NCBI GenBank assembly: GCA_036877525.1
Contig: JAZGTH010000066.1
Location: forward strand, 1,769,501 to 1,833,500
Origin: Chromobotia macracanthus
Lineage: Eukaryota; Chordata; Actinopteri; Cypriniformes; Botiidae
Direction: 5' to 3'
Length of the DNA stretch: 64,000 nt
Below, piece by piece: positions 11,121-23,560 of the stretch; within the stretch, counting starts at the first letter, position 1, and every line of letters starts with the position of its first letter. The notes beneath the pieces are model-generated. The model saw only the letters and a program-made list of their open reading frames with translations, was not told where the DNA came from and did not search any database. The translations under genes and the position numbers were made by a program.

Positions 11121-11880
11121 TTTATTATAAGTGCCAACATCATTCAATATATTAAAAACACGTGGAGAAAATGGAACTGATATCATGTTACATTTTATGG
11201 CATTATAATTTCAAAAGAATAATATTTGTACATTTACACAATTAACAAAATGCATCCTCACTTAAGAAGACACAAGAGCAAGAATGGATTCAAAACACAG
11301 TAAAAAATACGAAAATAGAAATTTCCGCATTGCTCATCAAACGTGTTGTTTAAAAAAATGTTAAAAAGATGCATAGCACAACTGGCGTATTTGTCGGCAC
11401 CGACTGTTACTGATTGTCACCATGGTTGGTTTTCTGTGTTGGTTTCTACTGCCGGTCAATAAATCTGGAGTCAGTAACTTGGGTGGAATTTGAGTGACAC
11501 TCTTATATTCAGACCATCCCTAATGTATTTCAGGGTAAAACCTCTCATGTGTGTATGTGTATAGCGTGCAAAGATGCAAAAATACTGCAGCAGACATCAG
11601 CTGCCCGAGACGTGGAATATGTGTGTGAAGTGTGTGGTCACGCGTGTGTAAAGGTGTAAAGGGTGCAAGAGTGTGTGTGTGAGGAAGAGAGAGAAAACTG
11701 AAGCTCTGTCATCTCCTTGTTGGTCTCCTGAGAACATGCATGAAGTTCAAACGCGCAGCACGCGCCTCTTGCAGAGCAGAAAGGTAAAAGATCAAGTCAA
11801 ACTGAACATTTTCCCTCCCTCTTTTTCCTTCTTTGGCTCTGGGAAGGATGTTGGGGGAGGGGTGGGCAGTTTCTCTCTTT
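11121..11880 (-). terminator. ppp1r12c: ppp1r12c 3' UTR with candidate poly(A) signal
   Basis: The region follows the ppp1r12c stop codon (11883-11881). A minus-strand AATAAA at 11126-11121 is a reasonable poly(A) signal. I see no conserved reading frame. Confidence 0.45.
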
Positions 11881-14800
11881 CTATTTGGAGAGTTTGCTTA
11901 TAACTCGGATCAGAGCTCCATTCTCGTCCTTTAGCCTCTGGTTGTCTGCTCTCAAGTCCCCCAGAACCTGCACAAGAGACACACAGAGAAGTTATTTCCC
12001 ACAAGACCTTCACAGCTTCCAGGGGGTGTTCTTACAATTTGGGTAAAGTTCTCTAAAAGTTATCAAAAACATTCCTGCAGTAACGTTACTGGAGTGCTTT
12101 TTCATTTTATGCATGTGTTATTTAGAAAACATTAGCTCTGAAATACTGTTTGCAATGACATGAGGATGAGCAAACGATGACAGAATTTAGAAGATTGCTG
12201 ATGTTCAAAAACTCATTGAAGGACCAGAGTGAAAAAGAGCCAATCACACAAGCACTGGATGATCATGGATTTACTGCAGCTCTCACCTTCAACTCCTCTT
12301 CCAACTCAGCAGCACGTCTCTCCAACATCTTCCTCTCCTGTGAGAGAGAAGCAGTAGTATCGAATGACCTCATAAGACTGAAATCAGTCACCGAACTGTC
12401 CAGAAAAACATCTGTATGATCTGTAAACTCACCTTCTTTTCCATTTCCAGCAGAGCTGTGCAGTCTGTGAATCTCTCCTGCCGCTGTTACACAAACACGA
12501 ATTTTTCAATATTTCAGCATTTAAATGCCACCTGACATCATTCGTGCAGCAGTGCTGTGTGTGTACCTGTGTAGCTTTCTCCAGCTCCACTCGTGTGAGT
12601 GAAATGGTTCTCTGTGTGTCTGATAACTGCGACTGCAGACGACGGTTTTCTCTGGAAACCTCCTCGAACAACTGAAACACACACCGACATATTACACACA
12701 CACAAACTTCCTTGTAACGCAGTCGGTTTAACTAAGAATCCTGTCACACCTTTTTAAAGTCTCTGGAATCCGATCCTCTCATGAGAATACAGTCATTCAG
12801 GACTGGATCAGACCTGTGAGAGAGAGAGATTAAAACCTGCCACAATCACCTAATGAAACCAGAGGTCAAAGGTCAAACTCGTACCTGCTGCTCACATGCC
12901 TGTCTGCCTGCATGAGGGAGACAGAAAACAATTCACACTTCAGGTAGGAATTATAAGCAGAAACAAACAGGTACTAAGTCAACATATTCCACCCCAGTGC
13001 CTTTAACACCTGCTCATTCAGATTACAGACTTCACAAAAATAAAGCTTGGAACTTTGGAAAATGTCAGTCAATCAAAAAGAGCATGCTGATTGGTCAAAC
13101 CTGTGGGTCCCGCCCACCACTACTCTCTTCCTCTCCACTGGGGTCATTGTCATCACTCTGCAAACACAGAGAGGTCAAAGTTCACACCCTGGAGTCTCCA
13201 ACTGAGCTCCTGCTTTAATCACACGTTCTCTGATGATTCACCTCTCCGGTCTTTCCTCTCCTCCTCGCTCGGGCTCTCCTGCGCTCCCTCGCCCGCTCCT
13301 CGCTATCTCCGGCCGCGCTGTCTACGTCTAACACACATGCAATGTAAAAACAATGTTCAGCTATGAGATAACTCAATACATCCATGTACTATAAAAATCA
13401 AGATTCAGAGGTAAAAGTTCACCCGGTCTGTCGGGACGTGGTGCTCCGGGGGGGTGCGTGAGTCCCAGCAAATCCGACTTCTGCAGGTTAGCGATACGAG
13501 ATCGCCAGCTCACCTCCTACATACACACACAAACACAGAGCGAGAGAAAGAGGAATTAAAGCCTTCATTTAGAGCAGACAAATCACTAAACAACAAAACA
13601 CACTCGAGCAGAACTTCTGTGTATCACAAAGCTACTTACAAACCATTTACAAAAGATAAACACAAAAGATAAGTAGAACAAATAAAATTACAATTTGCAT
13701 TAATACTTCTGTCTTTGTGTTGATGTTAGTAATGAAGAAAAACAATAACAAAAATAAATCTGCAGTTTTTCCAATGTATTGTAGTTTGTCTTGGAGTGAT
13801 GGAAATGTATTTGTTTCAGTTTAACGAAAACACAATTTTAGCAACAATATTAACACTGAAACAGACAAAACTAACGCTCATTTCTCACCCCTTCTTCTCC
13901 CTTCTTTTGCTTCCCTTCTTTCTGCTCGTCTTTCTTCTCCTGTCCCATGTTTTCCGTCTTCATTGTTTTCTCCGCTTCCTGCAGATCTGTGAGAGTTACA
14001 CCCTGAAGACCAAACACAAGAGTTACACGGGTATGTCTGAACTCCAGCCACGTCCGAACACAAAACCATTCCACACAAATGTTTTCCTTGTGTTGAGGTC
14101 GGGGGTCGGGGTTAAAGGTCAAAGTCCTGGTTTCACATCAGGAATCAATCCACACTTTAGAATCAACTGTACTTCACTTTAACTGTTTGTGGAGAGCGCT
14201 GCACTGACCACTACACAAGTTTAGTCAAATCAATGCTTATAGCATGAAAAATATAATGCATGCTTATAGCTTTACAAATAAATTGATCTTAGACAGATTT
14301 TTAAGACTGGAAATCAAAATCACTGATTAAGAAAATCAACTCAGTGTAAACATCACGTAAGAACAAACAAGCGCTTGGCTAGAATAAGAAGTAAAGTGGA
14401 CCAGACTGTATGCTGACAGTCAATGTCTGTAATTTCAGTACAGGTTATCAGGTCAGACACACCTGTGTTGAGCGTCTAGACTGACGAGCGTGTCTGGATC
14501 TCGCTCTCCTCTGAGCCTCAGCTTCCTCATCACGCACAGGAGTCAGGTACGACCTACACGCACCACACACGCGTAAACTCAAATGCAGGAAAATAAACAT
14601 GTTTCCTAGATGTTCTAAATGGTTATTAGCTGGACCACTACCTGCTGAGTGATGTAGGTACACACACACACACACACACACACTTGCGTCTCTGTTTGGT
14701 CTCAGCATCACTTGTTGTGGTCGTCACAGAAACGGGTTCCTTCTTATCGGCCTCTTCCTGAGCTGACCTGTGAGACAGACTCCAGAATATTTAAATCCAA

Positions 14801-17800
14801 AACACAAAAGAATCACACACAATCACACACAAATCACACACCTCTGAGTTACTATATTATTGAGGCGAGTGAGGCCGGAGGTTCCCGTGGTTACAGAGGT
14901 CACAGTAGGGTCATCAAGCTTTCTTCCATACGATGAGCTGCGAGGTAACAAGAGGTTCTGTGCCGACACCTCATTCCCAGACTGGCTGTTTGATCGGCGT
15001 GTGTATGAAGAGCTACGGCTCAACCAGCTACACACACACACAAAATGGATGAATAAGATCGGAAGATGTTCGAAACGTGTGTGATGTTCTTTAGGTATAA
15101 ATTTGTACTTCCTGTCTCACCTGCTGGAGTTATCAGGGTTGGTGTTGGTGTCTGTAACGCTAAATAAACGTCTGGATGGTGTGGGCTGCACACGGGCCAG
15201 TCTGGGCTCCTGAACACATGAAGTGACATCATTTTAACGACTCACCTTTGGAATTATATCCATACTTTTGTGCGTATGTCCCATGTGTATGTATGTACTT
15301 GGATGTGAGTGTGATTATTATTATTGACCTTATTATCAGAAGTCTCAGAACTGAGTTTGGGACTAGAAGCCGAGCGTGTCATGCCCAGTTTGCTCTCTGG
15401 GCCCTTGAGGGCCTCACTGGTTGAGTCAGAGGCCCCTGCAGAGCCCAGTGTCACAGAGCTGTCTGCTTTACGCAGAGATGTCCTCCAGGAACCCGGAGCC
15501 TCTGTTACTGACGTCCGGATGGGCTCAGCCTAAAAACAGAGAAGACACGTCAATAAATACAAATTTAGATTTAGATACAAACTTCAAGTGAAGCAAAGGT
15601 GCAAACGGCAATCCTCAAGATTAAATTGGACTGGGAAAGGAGACAAACATGGCAATGACAAATTAAAAAAAAAAAAACTCTGAAAAACTCACCTTTTTAA
15701 CCTGATTTCCAGTGGCGCTGCTCACCGCAGTGCTCGTGACGGGAGCAGCGTTGTTGCGTTTGTTGTTCAAGTTGTTGATCATTTCTCGAGTTTTTGCTTT
15801 CTCTGAAAAGACAAACACGGACATCAGGCTAATGTCATTTCCAGATTCCTCAATACAAATGGGTGTGACTTCTCATCTTTGGTCACCTGACTCAGCATCA
15901 CTCTCTGATTCGCTTTCTTCCTCTGAACTGGAGCTACTGGAGGCTTTGGGCACGACTATCGCTCGTGTCGAATCCTCGTCCTCTTCTTCTGTGGGTGGAG
16001 TTTGGAGTGTGGGTGCAGCATGCTTCTCTCTTTCATGAAGAGTGATTTTTTCTTTGCTGCTCATGCGAGAAATGGATGTCCTGGAGGGTAGGGGGACAAC
16101 CAGTAAACACATTTGTACAGCCAATCAGTGAAAGCAACAGCAAACAAGCCAATCAGTGAGCAGATACGAGGGGCATGGCCAGGCTAAAACTGGCACCCCT
16201 ATTTCATTTTGCCACATTAACCACAAGTAATTACCCTAAACACGATACAACAGCGGCTGCAAAACTGAAATGTGATTTTTGTGCCACAAAGCAGAGAAAT
16301 AATTTAATGGTCTGCAAAGCACACAAACACACAAATATTACCAGTATTTATACACTGCGAGCTCAACTTTGTAATTTCTGCTGGCGCTAAATTGCAAAAA
16401 TAAAAGAATACATCGATAAAGCTTTCCCAAACAATCTAAAATGCTTGAGCTTCAAAAATTAAATTAAATCTCTATGTTCATAAGAGTCATGTCCTTCACA
16501 CAGGAAGTAATGTGTATGTGATGTTACCTGCGAGGGCGAGCGGGCGCTGTGGAAACAGGTGGGCTGGTCTCAATGACTGGTGTCTGGATCTTCTGTTTCT
16601 CTGAACGCATCTTTATAAAAAAAATAATACCTCTAAATATTTATGAGGATGACGTAATGGTCTGTACAAACTGTATATTCTATCCCCCAATGCTAACCCT
16701 CTCAGAAAAGTTTGGGCTTTTTTAAATTAGCAAAAAAAAAAAATAAATAAATCACCATTTAGTGTGTTTTTTAAGCTATTTGGTTTATGAGGACACAGAA
16801 AGTGTCCCCATAGCCCATGTTTACTTTGTTATGCACGTTATTATACTCATTTGTGTCCTCGTAAACCATATATTCAAGCCCACACACATACAGTTGCCTT
16901 TTTTAAAACATTCTCATTTGCCTGCAGTTTAAAAGCGGTCTTTGACCATACCAAAGAGGTGATAAGATATAAACACACACGCAAACTTACAGCGTTCTGC
17001 TTCTTCTGCAGTTCCTCCAAGTTATCAACAATGTTTTCATCGGCTACATCGAGCGCTGTTTGACCCTATAATACACAAACATACAGTGCTCTGGTAATAT
17101 GTTTGTATAATGGCCACTAAACTTCACAATTGACCCGTCTTTCATGCTACTAGTTTCAGGAGCTTTCGTTTGTCTCCACCCCCTTACCACATTATTAATG
17201 GCGTTCATGTCACACATGTGTTCCATGAGCAGATTACAGGCCTCTTCCTGTCCCCAGTGTGCGGCCGCATGGAGCGCGGTCCAACCGTCACTGTCGCGAC
17301 TGTTCAGGTCCACCCCGCACTTCAACAGCACCCTGAGAGACAGTCAACAATTCATATATGTAATCAGTTACACAAAATGTTCAGCATAAATTTGTTAAAC
17401 TTGACTTTCTTATCTTCTATAAATAAAAGTTAAATAAACAATAAAAGACACCAGAACGACAGGGTAACAGGGTTGAAAGTTTAGCCTAAATCAAGCTGTC
17501 ACTAGCACTGCTAAAGGATGACATGTTGGATTGAAGTTACTGATAAACTTACGAATGTATAAGGCAAATAAAGAATTTTATTAGATAAAAGTGTATAAAT
17601 TAAAGATATTAAAGATATACAATAGCTTTGGTAACAGGGTTGAACAGCTGAGCTTGATGAATGCAGTCTACGCTACAATACATGTTGACACTAAAGTTGA
17701 CATTAAAGTCTGCATTCAGGATACATGTGTAGTGTCAGTAATGTAGTGTGAACTCACTTTAACACCTCAATATATCCTTTAGCAGCAGATACATGCAGCG

Positions 17801-18735
17801 CAGTGGCCTGAGTGTTTGGATGAGGGACAAGAGAGCCACTTCCTGCCAGCACGGCTGTGGCGTCCTGAAGCATAATCCGCTCTTCCTCTCTCCTGGCCTG
17901 CTCCACATCAATACCTGAACATTCGTGATAAAACAACCGTTTCAGTGTGTTCTCAATCTCAGATGACACATTCACAGACCAACTGGTAACAGTAAGAGCT
18001 TCTCAAACCGGCAAGTCCAAATCTGATTGGCTGGCTTTACATAATTTATATAAGTCACAGATTTTTTTTATTAGTGCACCAAGAAACAAAGTTAAGTTTC
18101 CAAGGTACCGGCTGCTACAACGAACGCTTTTCTCCTTCTTATTAAAAGTGTAAGTAATCAGATGAAATATTTCTCACCCTGTTTTTTAACCTCAGCTTTG
18201 AGCAGTCTCTCCATGGCGTCTTCAGTGGTGACGTCCACAGGAAGTTCCCCCTCACTGTTAACTGCCCCCACATTTGCCCCGTGTTCTATCAAATACCTGA
18301 TACACAGATGAAGACAGAACCATTACACTGCTGATGTAACAGTAATACGCAGACATGAATACTAATATTGAGCAAAACTGTTCCTTTCTAATTTTATTGA
18401 TGCTTTACATCATTAACTAAAATACATTTACAGTCACTGTTTCTCTGTACACCAACTCGAGTAATTTTGTCCATTGTTGCAACGCATTATTTGCAGAGGG
18501 TACATGAATGCATACATCTAAGAAGGCTTGAAAAGCTGTCTAGGCAGGCGGCTCACTAGGTTTTAGGACAGATGTACTGACTTTGTGATTTGGACGAAAC
18601 CACAGGAGGCGGCAGCATGGAGGGGCGTCCAACCCTCATTATCCCCTCGATTCACATCACTGCCGCTCTCCACGAGAAAATGAACCATATCTTCATTCTC
18701 ATCAATACAGGCCTGGAGAGAGAGAGGGGGGGAGG

Positions 18736-18783
<48 letters not shown>

Positions 18784-21700
18784 AACAGAGAGAGAGAGAG
18801 AGAAACAGAGAGAGAGAGACAGAGAGACAGAGAAACAGAGAGAGAGAGAAAGAGAAACAGAGAGAGAGAGAAAGAGAAACAGAGAGAGAGAGACAGAGAA
18901 AACAGAAAGAGAAACAGAGAGAGACAGAGAAACAGAGAGAGACAGAGATAGAGTCAGACAGAGAAACAGAAAGAGAGAGACAGACAGAGAAACAGAGAGA
19001 GAGACAGAGATAGAGAGACAGAGAAACAGAAAGAGAGAGAGATTAAAATGTATAATAATATAAACAGCCCCTAACATTTTAGGTTCATCAGATTTAAATA
19101 CATTTTAATATATAGTGAAAAGACTGTCAAACACAGGAATATCATCATCACATGAATCATGGGAAATCCTTGTTTTCATGTACTCACAGTTTCAGTGAGA
19201 AACAGCCCGCGGCAAACTAATAACAATTGGTCAGCAAACTGATTACATGAAGTCATTTTTACTGTACACACACTGTGATGTGTACAGCTGTGTGGTAACC
19301 CGTGTTGAGAAACTAATGACACCAACTTAACTACATTGTTTAGTAGTGTGACAGCAAATCCACAAGACTGGAGCTTTATGTACCAAAAACAGTACTGTTT
19401 ATTAAATAAATTATACATAACTCTACAATTAAACCACTTTCCCTTTAAATATCTGTAACATTGTTGAACTGCTTAACATTTACTACCTTGTAGTGTTGTT
19501 AACAACTTTTTCAAACGTGTAGTTTGGCTATAGTTTTTAAAGAAGGTTGGTGTGGTTGGAGAACATTAGCTGAACATTCTGCAAATGTTAAGCTAAAACA
19601 ATAATCCAGTTTACAGTGACTTGCACAACAGAAAACAGAGTTAAAGAAAAGGCCTGCAGACTCAAACCAAATGAGGAAATATCAGACGACCTACAGAAAT
19701 CTAAACACACACTGCGCTCATTCTGTCTCTCTGTGGACTGAAAGCCGTCTGTTCACGACCTCCTTTGTGATTGTGTGTACTTCTGTGGGTTTCTGTAGAA
19801 CAGTGGGAACTTTCTTAATAAAGAAGGTGTGAAGTTCCTGACCGGGTCACTGTGTGTGTGTGAGACTCAGAGTGAGACTGGCTTTTGCCACTGACAACAG
19901 GCGCTTGTACTGCATGAAGAATGTTTTCCATGCTCTCACTAGAGAGAGGGGAGTGGGAGAGAGAGAGCGAGAGACTTTGGATGGAAGGAACGGAAAAATG
20001 TAAAGAGCATTGACTATATTTAATTCCCATTACCAAGCAACGTAACCAAGCAACAGGAGAACAACAGGACAGAGATTGGGATGAGCAGCAACAGAGCATC
20101 GCTGTACATGTGTATCCCCTCGCACACTCCGCTCGCACATATACAAAATACATACGTAACGTGGAGATAAATACAAACACGACTCAGTCCTGGGTAAATG
20201 GGTGTTTTAAGAGGCCCCAACATTTTCAGCAATGACAATATTCACAATATAACACAGCTCTGAGTGCCTTATTACTTTTATAAAATGGATACATAAGAAA
20301 TACATTTATTGGACACAAATTGTTATCACAACATAATTTAATTTACCAAAGATACATAACACAGAAGGTAGTTTATGACATATCAGAATATTGGTATGTA
20401 AAAACAGTAATGATTCCACAACCCAATCACTCTGTTAACCAATTAGCATTCAGGATCTGTCTGATAAATATTAATACAAATGTGGGCTAGAGCAACAGAT
20501 AGTATTTACTGACAGCCTCAATTGTTCTAGTGAATAGTATGGGATGATTTAATCGTTATAATTTTTGGCCTAAAAAAATAATATTTGCTCTTGACAAACA
20601 ACTTCTGAAAGGGACACTTGGGGTTGCTCATGCATAAGTTGGCATAAGACCTCATCAAACGTTTTAGTTCTTTAACTGTTGAGAAGCTACAGTTTCAGGT
20701 TGTATTTGTGTGGATCCTTTGTTTCGACTCATGCTGGTCTTTCTCCTTTAAACTGAAGCAGGAGAAGATCTGGTCACAATTTTCCTTCCTTGTCTATCTG
20801 TGTACAGAACGTATGTTTACTTTAGGACGATTAGGAGGTAAACCATCTTTGTAACTCTATCTGTGACTGAGGGAACGTTGTGTGTGTGCAGCAGAGAGCA
20901 ACAGCAGTGTCTTTAACAGGATGTGACACTGATTCTGTCCAGAGCTGAACACACACAACAGAGGCCTGTGTGTTCTCATGACTGTGAGTAACAGTTAGTA
21001 TTCATCAAATTATGATTTCACTTGGGCTTTAATTCAATTTGTGTCACAGTAATGCAGAGCATAAACTCAGAGCTCCACCCTAGAAAGACACTCGCCACGT
21101 AACTGCCTCGTTGAGCCTCACAAATCTAACCAAACATCCAGTACAAACCCAGTTCTCTTACATCTCAGAGACGTAGACACAAAACTGTACGAAACATGAA
21201 CATGAATTTAAAGGGATAGTTCACCTAAAAATAACAGTTATCCATTAGCTACGGATTACTGCTAATAATGTTGTAAATAACGCTCAGCTTGGATTGACTG
21301 AACCACTGGAATTAATTTTGTGTTATCTGTATTTGTTTTTCATCTTAAAGATCTGGCAACCACAGACTTGTAGTTTATGAATCACGGGAGACCAGTTTTA
21401 TTGTAAAAATCTTTACTGTGTAAAAATGACACCTACACCGTGAATGGTTTGAGAGTAAGTCAATTAGCAGCAATGGTTCATTTTTGAATGAACTACCCCT
21501 GTGAAAGCAAAGCAGGGCTTGAAGTACATTTCAAAACTGCAACAATCTCAAATGTCATTGCAAACGTACATGAAAACAAACATGCATCTACTTCAAACAG
21601 ACGAAGTGTTTGCCTGCACAGCTGTGACATCACAATGACATCACAATAACATTGTCAGTGTTCTCAGCCAATAGCTGCACTCGCCTGTCAAGTCAACAAC

Positions 21701-23225
21701 ACAGGATGACCTCTCTAAAAACAACTAAATTCTTTTTAGGAGCGACTCTTCGACAGAGACAAAACAAATATGGCGATACGCACAACAGAGTTTAACGATT
21801 ACCTGAAACAAACTGTTATGGTTTCAGCTGGACAGTGTGCACCAGAATTAGATGGTTTCTAGGTGTAAAACTTTACACTTGAAACAGGCGTCTGTAAACA
21901 AAGGCAGAAAATAACCACTCCTAATCATACTCATAAAACAAACAATCGAGAGTGAGAAAAGCAAAACAAACTCGATATCAGAAGAAACAACCTGAATTCC
22001 AAGCATACTTAGAAATAGCTGAAAGATATGAAGAAAGTCTTGCTGTGCCAGTTTAACCTGGATGCTGGTTTAGTTCAAATCAGAAGCGAACAGCCACACT
22101 GAACTCAACAGCTACAGGAGACACTCCCTGAACTTTATTTTAAAACACACACAAGACGTCTGCCAGCGCTTCTGCACACAATGTTGAACAAATAGTGAAA
22201 AATAAGAAAATGTAATGTAAACACAACTTCACATACAGTGTCCAGATCAACACAGGATGTATTATATTGCTCTGCCCCAGAGAACCAGATATGTTCTGGT
22301 CTGGACCCAAAACTTTACAGCAAAGCACCTCCAGAACTGACTGCAGTTCACACATCAGAGCTGTTTTAATGACACTTTTATAACTCAATCCCTGATGGAA
22401 ACGCGATTTTGTTATAGTTCTTGTAATGCATTAACAAAACATTTCAAAATGTTAAACATGATCCTTGTGCTGTCCAAATAACCCAGCATTAGATAAGGGG
22501 ACGACCAGACCAGACACGACCAGTCCAGAGATGTCCAGACCAATCACGACCAGACCAGAGACGTCCAGACCAGACCAGACCAGTCCTAGTCACGTCCAGA
22601 CCAGACCAGACCAGACACGACCAGTCCAGACACGACCAGACCAGAGACGTCCAGACCAGAGACGACCAGTCCAGAGACGACCAGACCAGAGACGTCCAGA
22701 CCAGACAAGACAAGACACGATCCGTCCAGACAGACCAGACCAGAGACGTCCAGACCAGACCAGACCATTTCTAAACTGTTTATACAACTTCTTACAGAGC
22801 TGTAACATCATATCAGATCCCTCACTAATCTGCGCTTGAACTCTGTCTCATTTCATACGCTGCATTGCATAAGTTCAGGAAGGCAGAAAAGTTTGTAAAC
22901 AGTTTCCAAATCGGATCAAGTGTGAACGCATCACAAAGCATCCGGATACCTGATGCAGCGCCGTCAGTCCGTCCACATTGGCGTGGTTGATATCTGCTCC
23001 CTGTCGCAGAAGCTCCGCCACCTCCTCCTGGTCCCCAGCGGAGCAGGCGGCCATGAACACGGCGCCCTGGGCGAAGCGCACCCTGCCTCGTCGGTTTCCG
23101 GGAGCGGAGGACTGGCTCCTCGCCTCCGCCCCGGTCCGGTCCGTCTCCGAGCCCCGCCACCGCTGTAGCTGATCCTGCCGCCGCTGCTTCGCAGCCTCGG
23201 ACCGGGAACGGTCAGTGGCCGCCAT
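11881..23225 (-). CDS. ppp1r12c: ppp1r12c-like, protein phosphatase 1 regulatory subunit 12 (MYPT family)
   Basis: This subunit targets PP1 to myosin light chain. Exons (5' to 3'): 22950-23225, 18582-18712, 18178-18296, 17758-17914, 17188-17332, 16991-17065, 16528-16610, 15887-16080, 15693-15802, 15329-15529, 15121-15209, 14842-15027, 14684-14767, 14463-14553, 13889-14002, 13423-13516, 13242-13327, 13101-13157, 12885-12907, 12750-12813, 12567-12671, 12433-12483, 12287-12337, 11881-11967. They give 890 residues with consistent phases. Features: PP1-docking RVRF at 48-51; ankyrin repeats to about residue 300; serine/acidic linker; ROCK-type inhibitory site RQSRRSTQGVTLTDLQEAE with Thr about 646; C-terminal coiled coil ending ADNQRLKDENGALIRVISKL. 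The ending VLGDLRADNQ is closest to PPP1R12C among the remembered paralogs, but the middle also resembles 12A and 12B. The family is certain, the paralog less so. Exon 19 is a 23-nt microexon. Confidence 0.93.
12035..12110. repeat. Fragment of dispersed AACATT/GTTCTC element
   Basis: The string GTTCTCTAAAAGTTATCAAA followed by a TGCAGTAACGTTA block matches sequence at 26770-26850 and 63535-63600. This copy is a truncated fragment inside a ppp1r12c intron. Confidence 0.5.
14660..14683. repeat. (CA)n microsatellite beginning at the ppp1r12c exon 13 donor
   Basis: On the minus strand the donor of exon 13 (exon ends at 14684) reads CGCAA then (GT) about 12 times. The splice donor dinucleotide is therefore the first repeat unit, and every later unit is another GT. 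Confidence 0.85.
16776..16900. repeat. Degraded GAGGACA-type dispersed repeat
   Basis: The motif GAGGACACAGAAAGTGTCCCC contains a short hairpin (GGACAC/GTGTCC), followed by GTCCTCGTAAACC. Related degraded text is seen at 29560-29660 and around 59570-59600. The element class is not identified. Confidence 0.4.
18717..19041. repeat. GA-rich simple repeat forming the polypyrimidine tract of ppp1r12c exon 2
   Basis: About 320 bp of AGAG/AGAC/AAAC purine repeat lie on the plus strand. In the sense of ppp1r12c it is a continuous CT tract running into the CCAG acceptor of exon 2 (exon begins 18712). Long apparent reading frames here on both strands are repeat artefacts. Confidence 0.95.
21209..21503. 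mobile_element. MITE-like element with GGGATAGTTCACC termini
   Basis: The left end AAAGGGATAGTTCACCTAA is an imperfect inverted copy of the right end, whose reverse complement starts CAGGGGTAGTTCATTCAAAA. The element is about 295 bp with no coding capacity. The GGGATAGTTCACC terminus is familiar from very abundant teleost nonautonomous elements; the superfamily is not assigned here. Confidence 0.65.
22499..22769. repeat. GACCAGACCA minisatellite
   Basis: Irregular tandem array built from GACCA and GACGT/GTCCA blocks, about 270 bp, open in several frames on both strands, which is a repeat effect. It is within ppp1r12c intron 1, about 180 bp from the exon 1 donor. Confidence 0.9.
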
Positions 23226-23560
23226 CTTCCTCCCTCGGTCTCACCCGGGGAGTTTCAGCTCATCAGACAAGTGAGGTCCGATTCGCGAACGAATTGCCTT
23301 TTGATCCGATTCTCTTATAAAGATTCACCAGAATCGTGAAGACTTCAAAACACTTCGTGACTCTTTCGCTGTACAGGAATACGAGCGATGAATCGGTGAA
23401 GAACCGATTCACTGATCCAAAGGAACCGATTCGGTAAGTGAATCGGATCTCAAACCTGCTGTAGGAGAGACGCGACACGCGCCCTCTGCCGGACGCGATC
23501 AGGAGGACGGACGCGAGTCCACCAGCCAATAGAAACGCAGCGTCAGTGTGACGCACCAAA
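23226..23560 (-). promoter_or_regulatory. ppp1r12c: ppp1r12c promoter / CpG-rich 5' region
   Basis: High CpG sequence continues from exon 1 across the start codon (23225-23223). A block at about 23275-23455 contains repeated GATTC/GAATC words, including GAACCGATTC twice, and could be a short inverted-repeat insertion within the promoter. The transcription start is not placed. Confidence 0.5.

Larger units (their letters stand above)
19042..22949 (-). other. ppp1r12c intron 1 (remaining part)
   Basis: A 3.9-kb stretch between the exon 1 donor and the GA tract at exon 2. It holds one inverted-repeat element (21209-21503) and one minisatellite (22499-22769). I see no other exon or RNA gene in it. 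Confidence 0.6.

Noticed and set aside
18590..19077. Arg/Glu-rich (plus) and Ser/Leu-rich (minus) proteins
   Set aside because: Pure products of the GA/CT simple repeat next to ppp1r12c exon 2.
19441..19620. Another copy of the 26744-type element
   Set aside because: Only scattered AACATT-like words are shared and block order is not preserved; too weak to call.
22465..22839. Arg/Pro/Asp-rich 124-residue frame
   Set aside because: Translation of the GACCA minisatellite; open in several frames on both strands.
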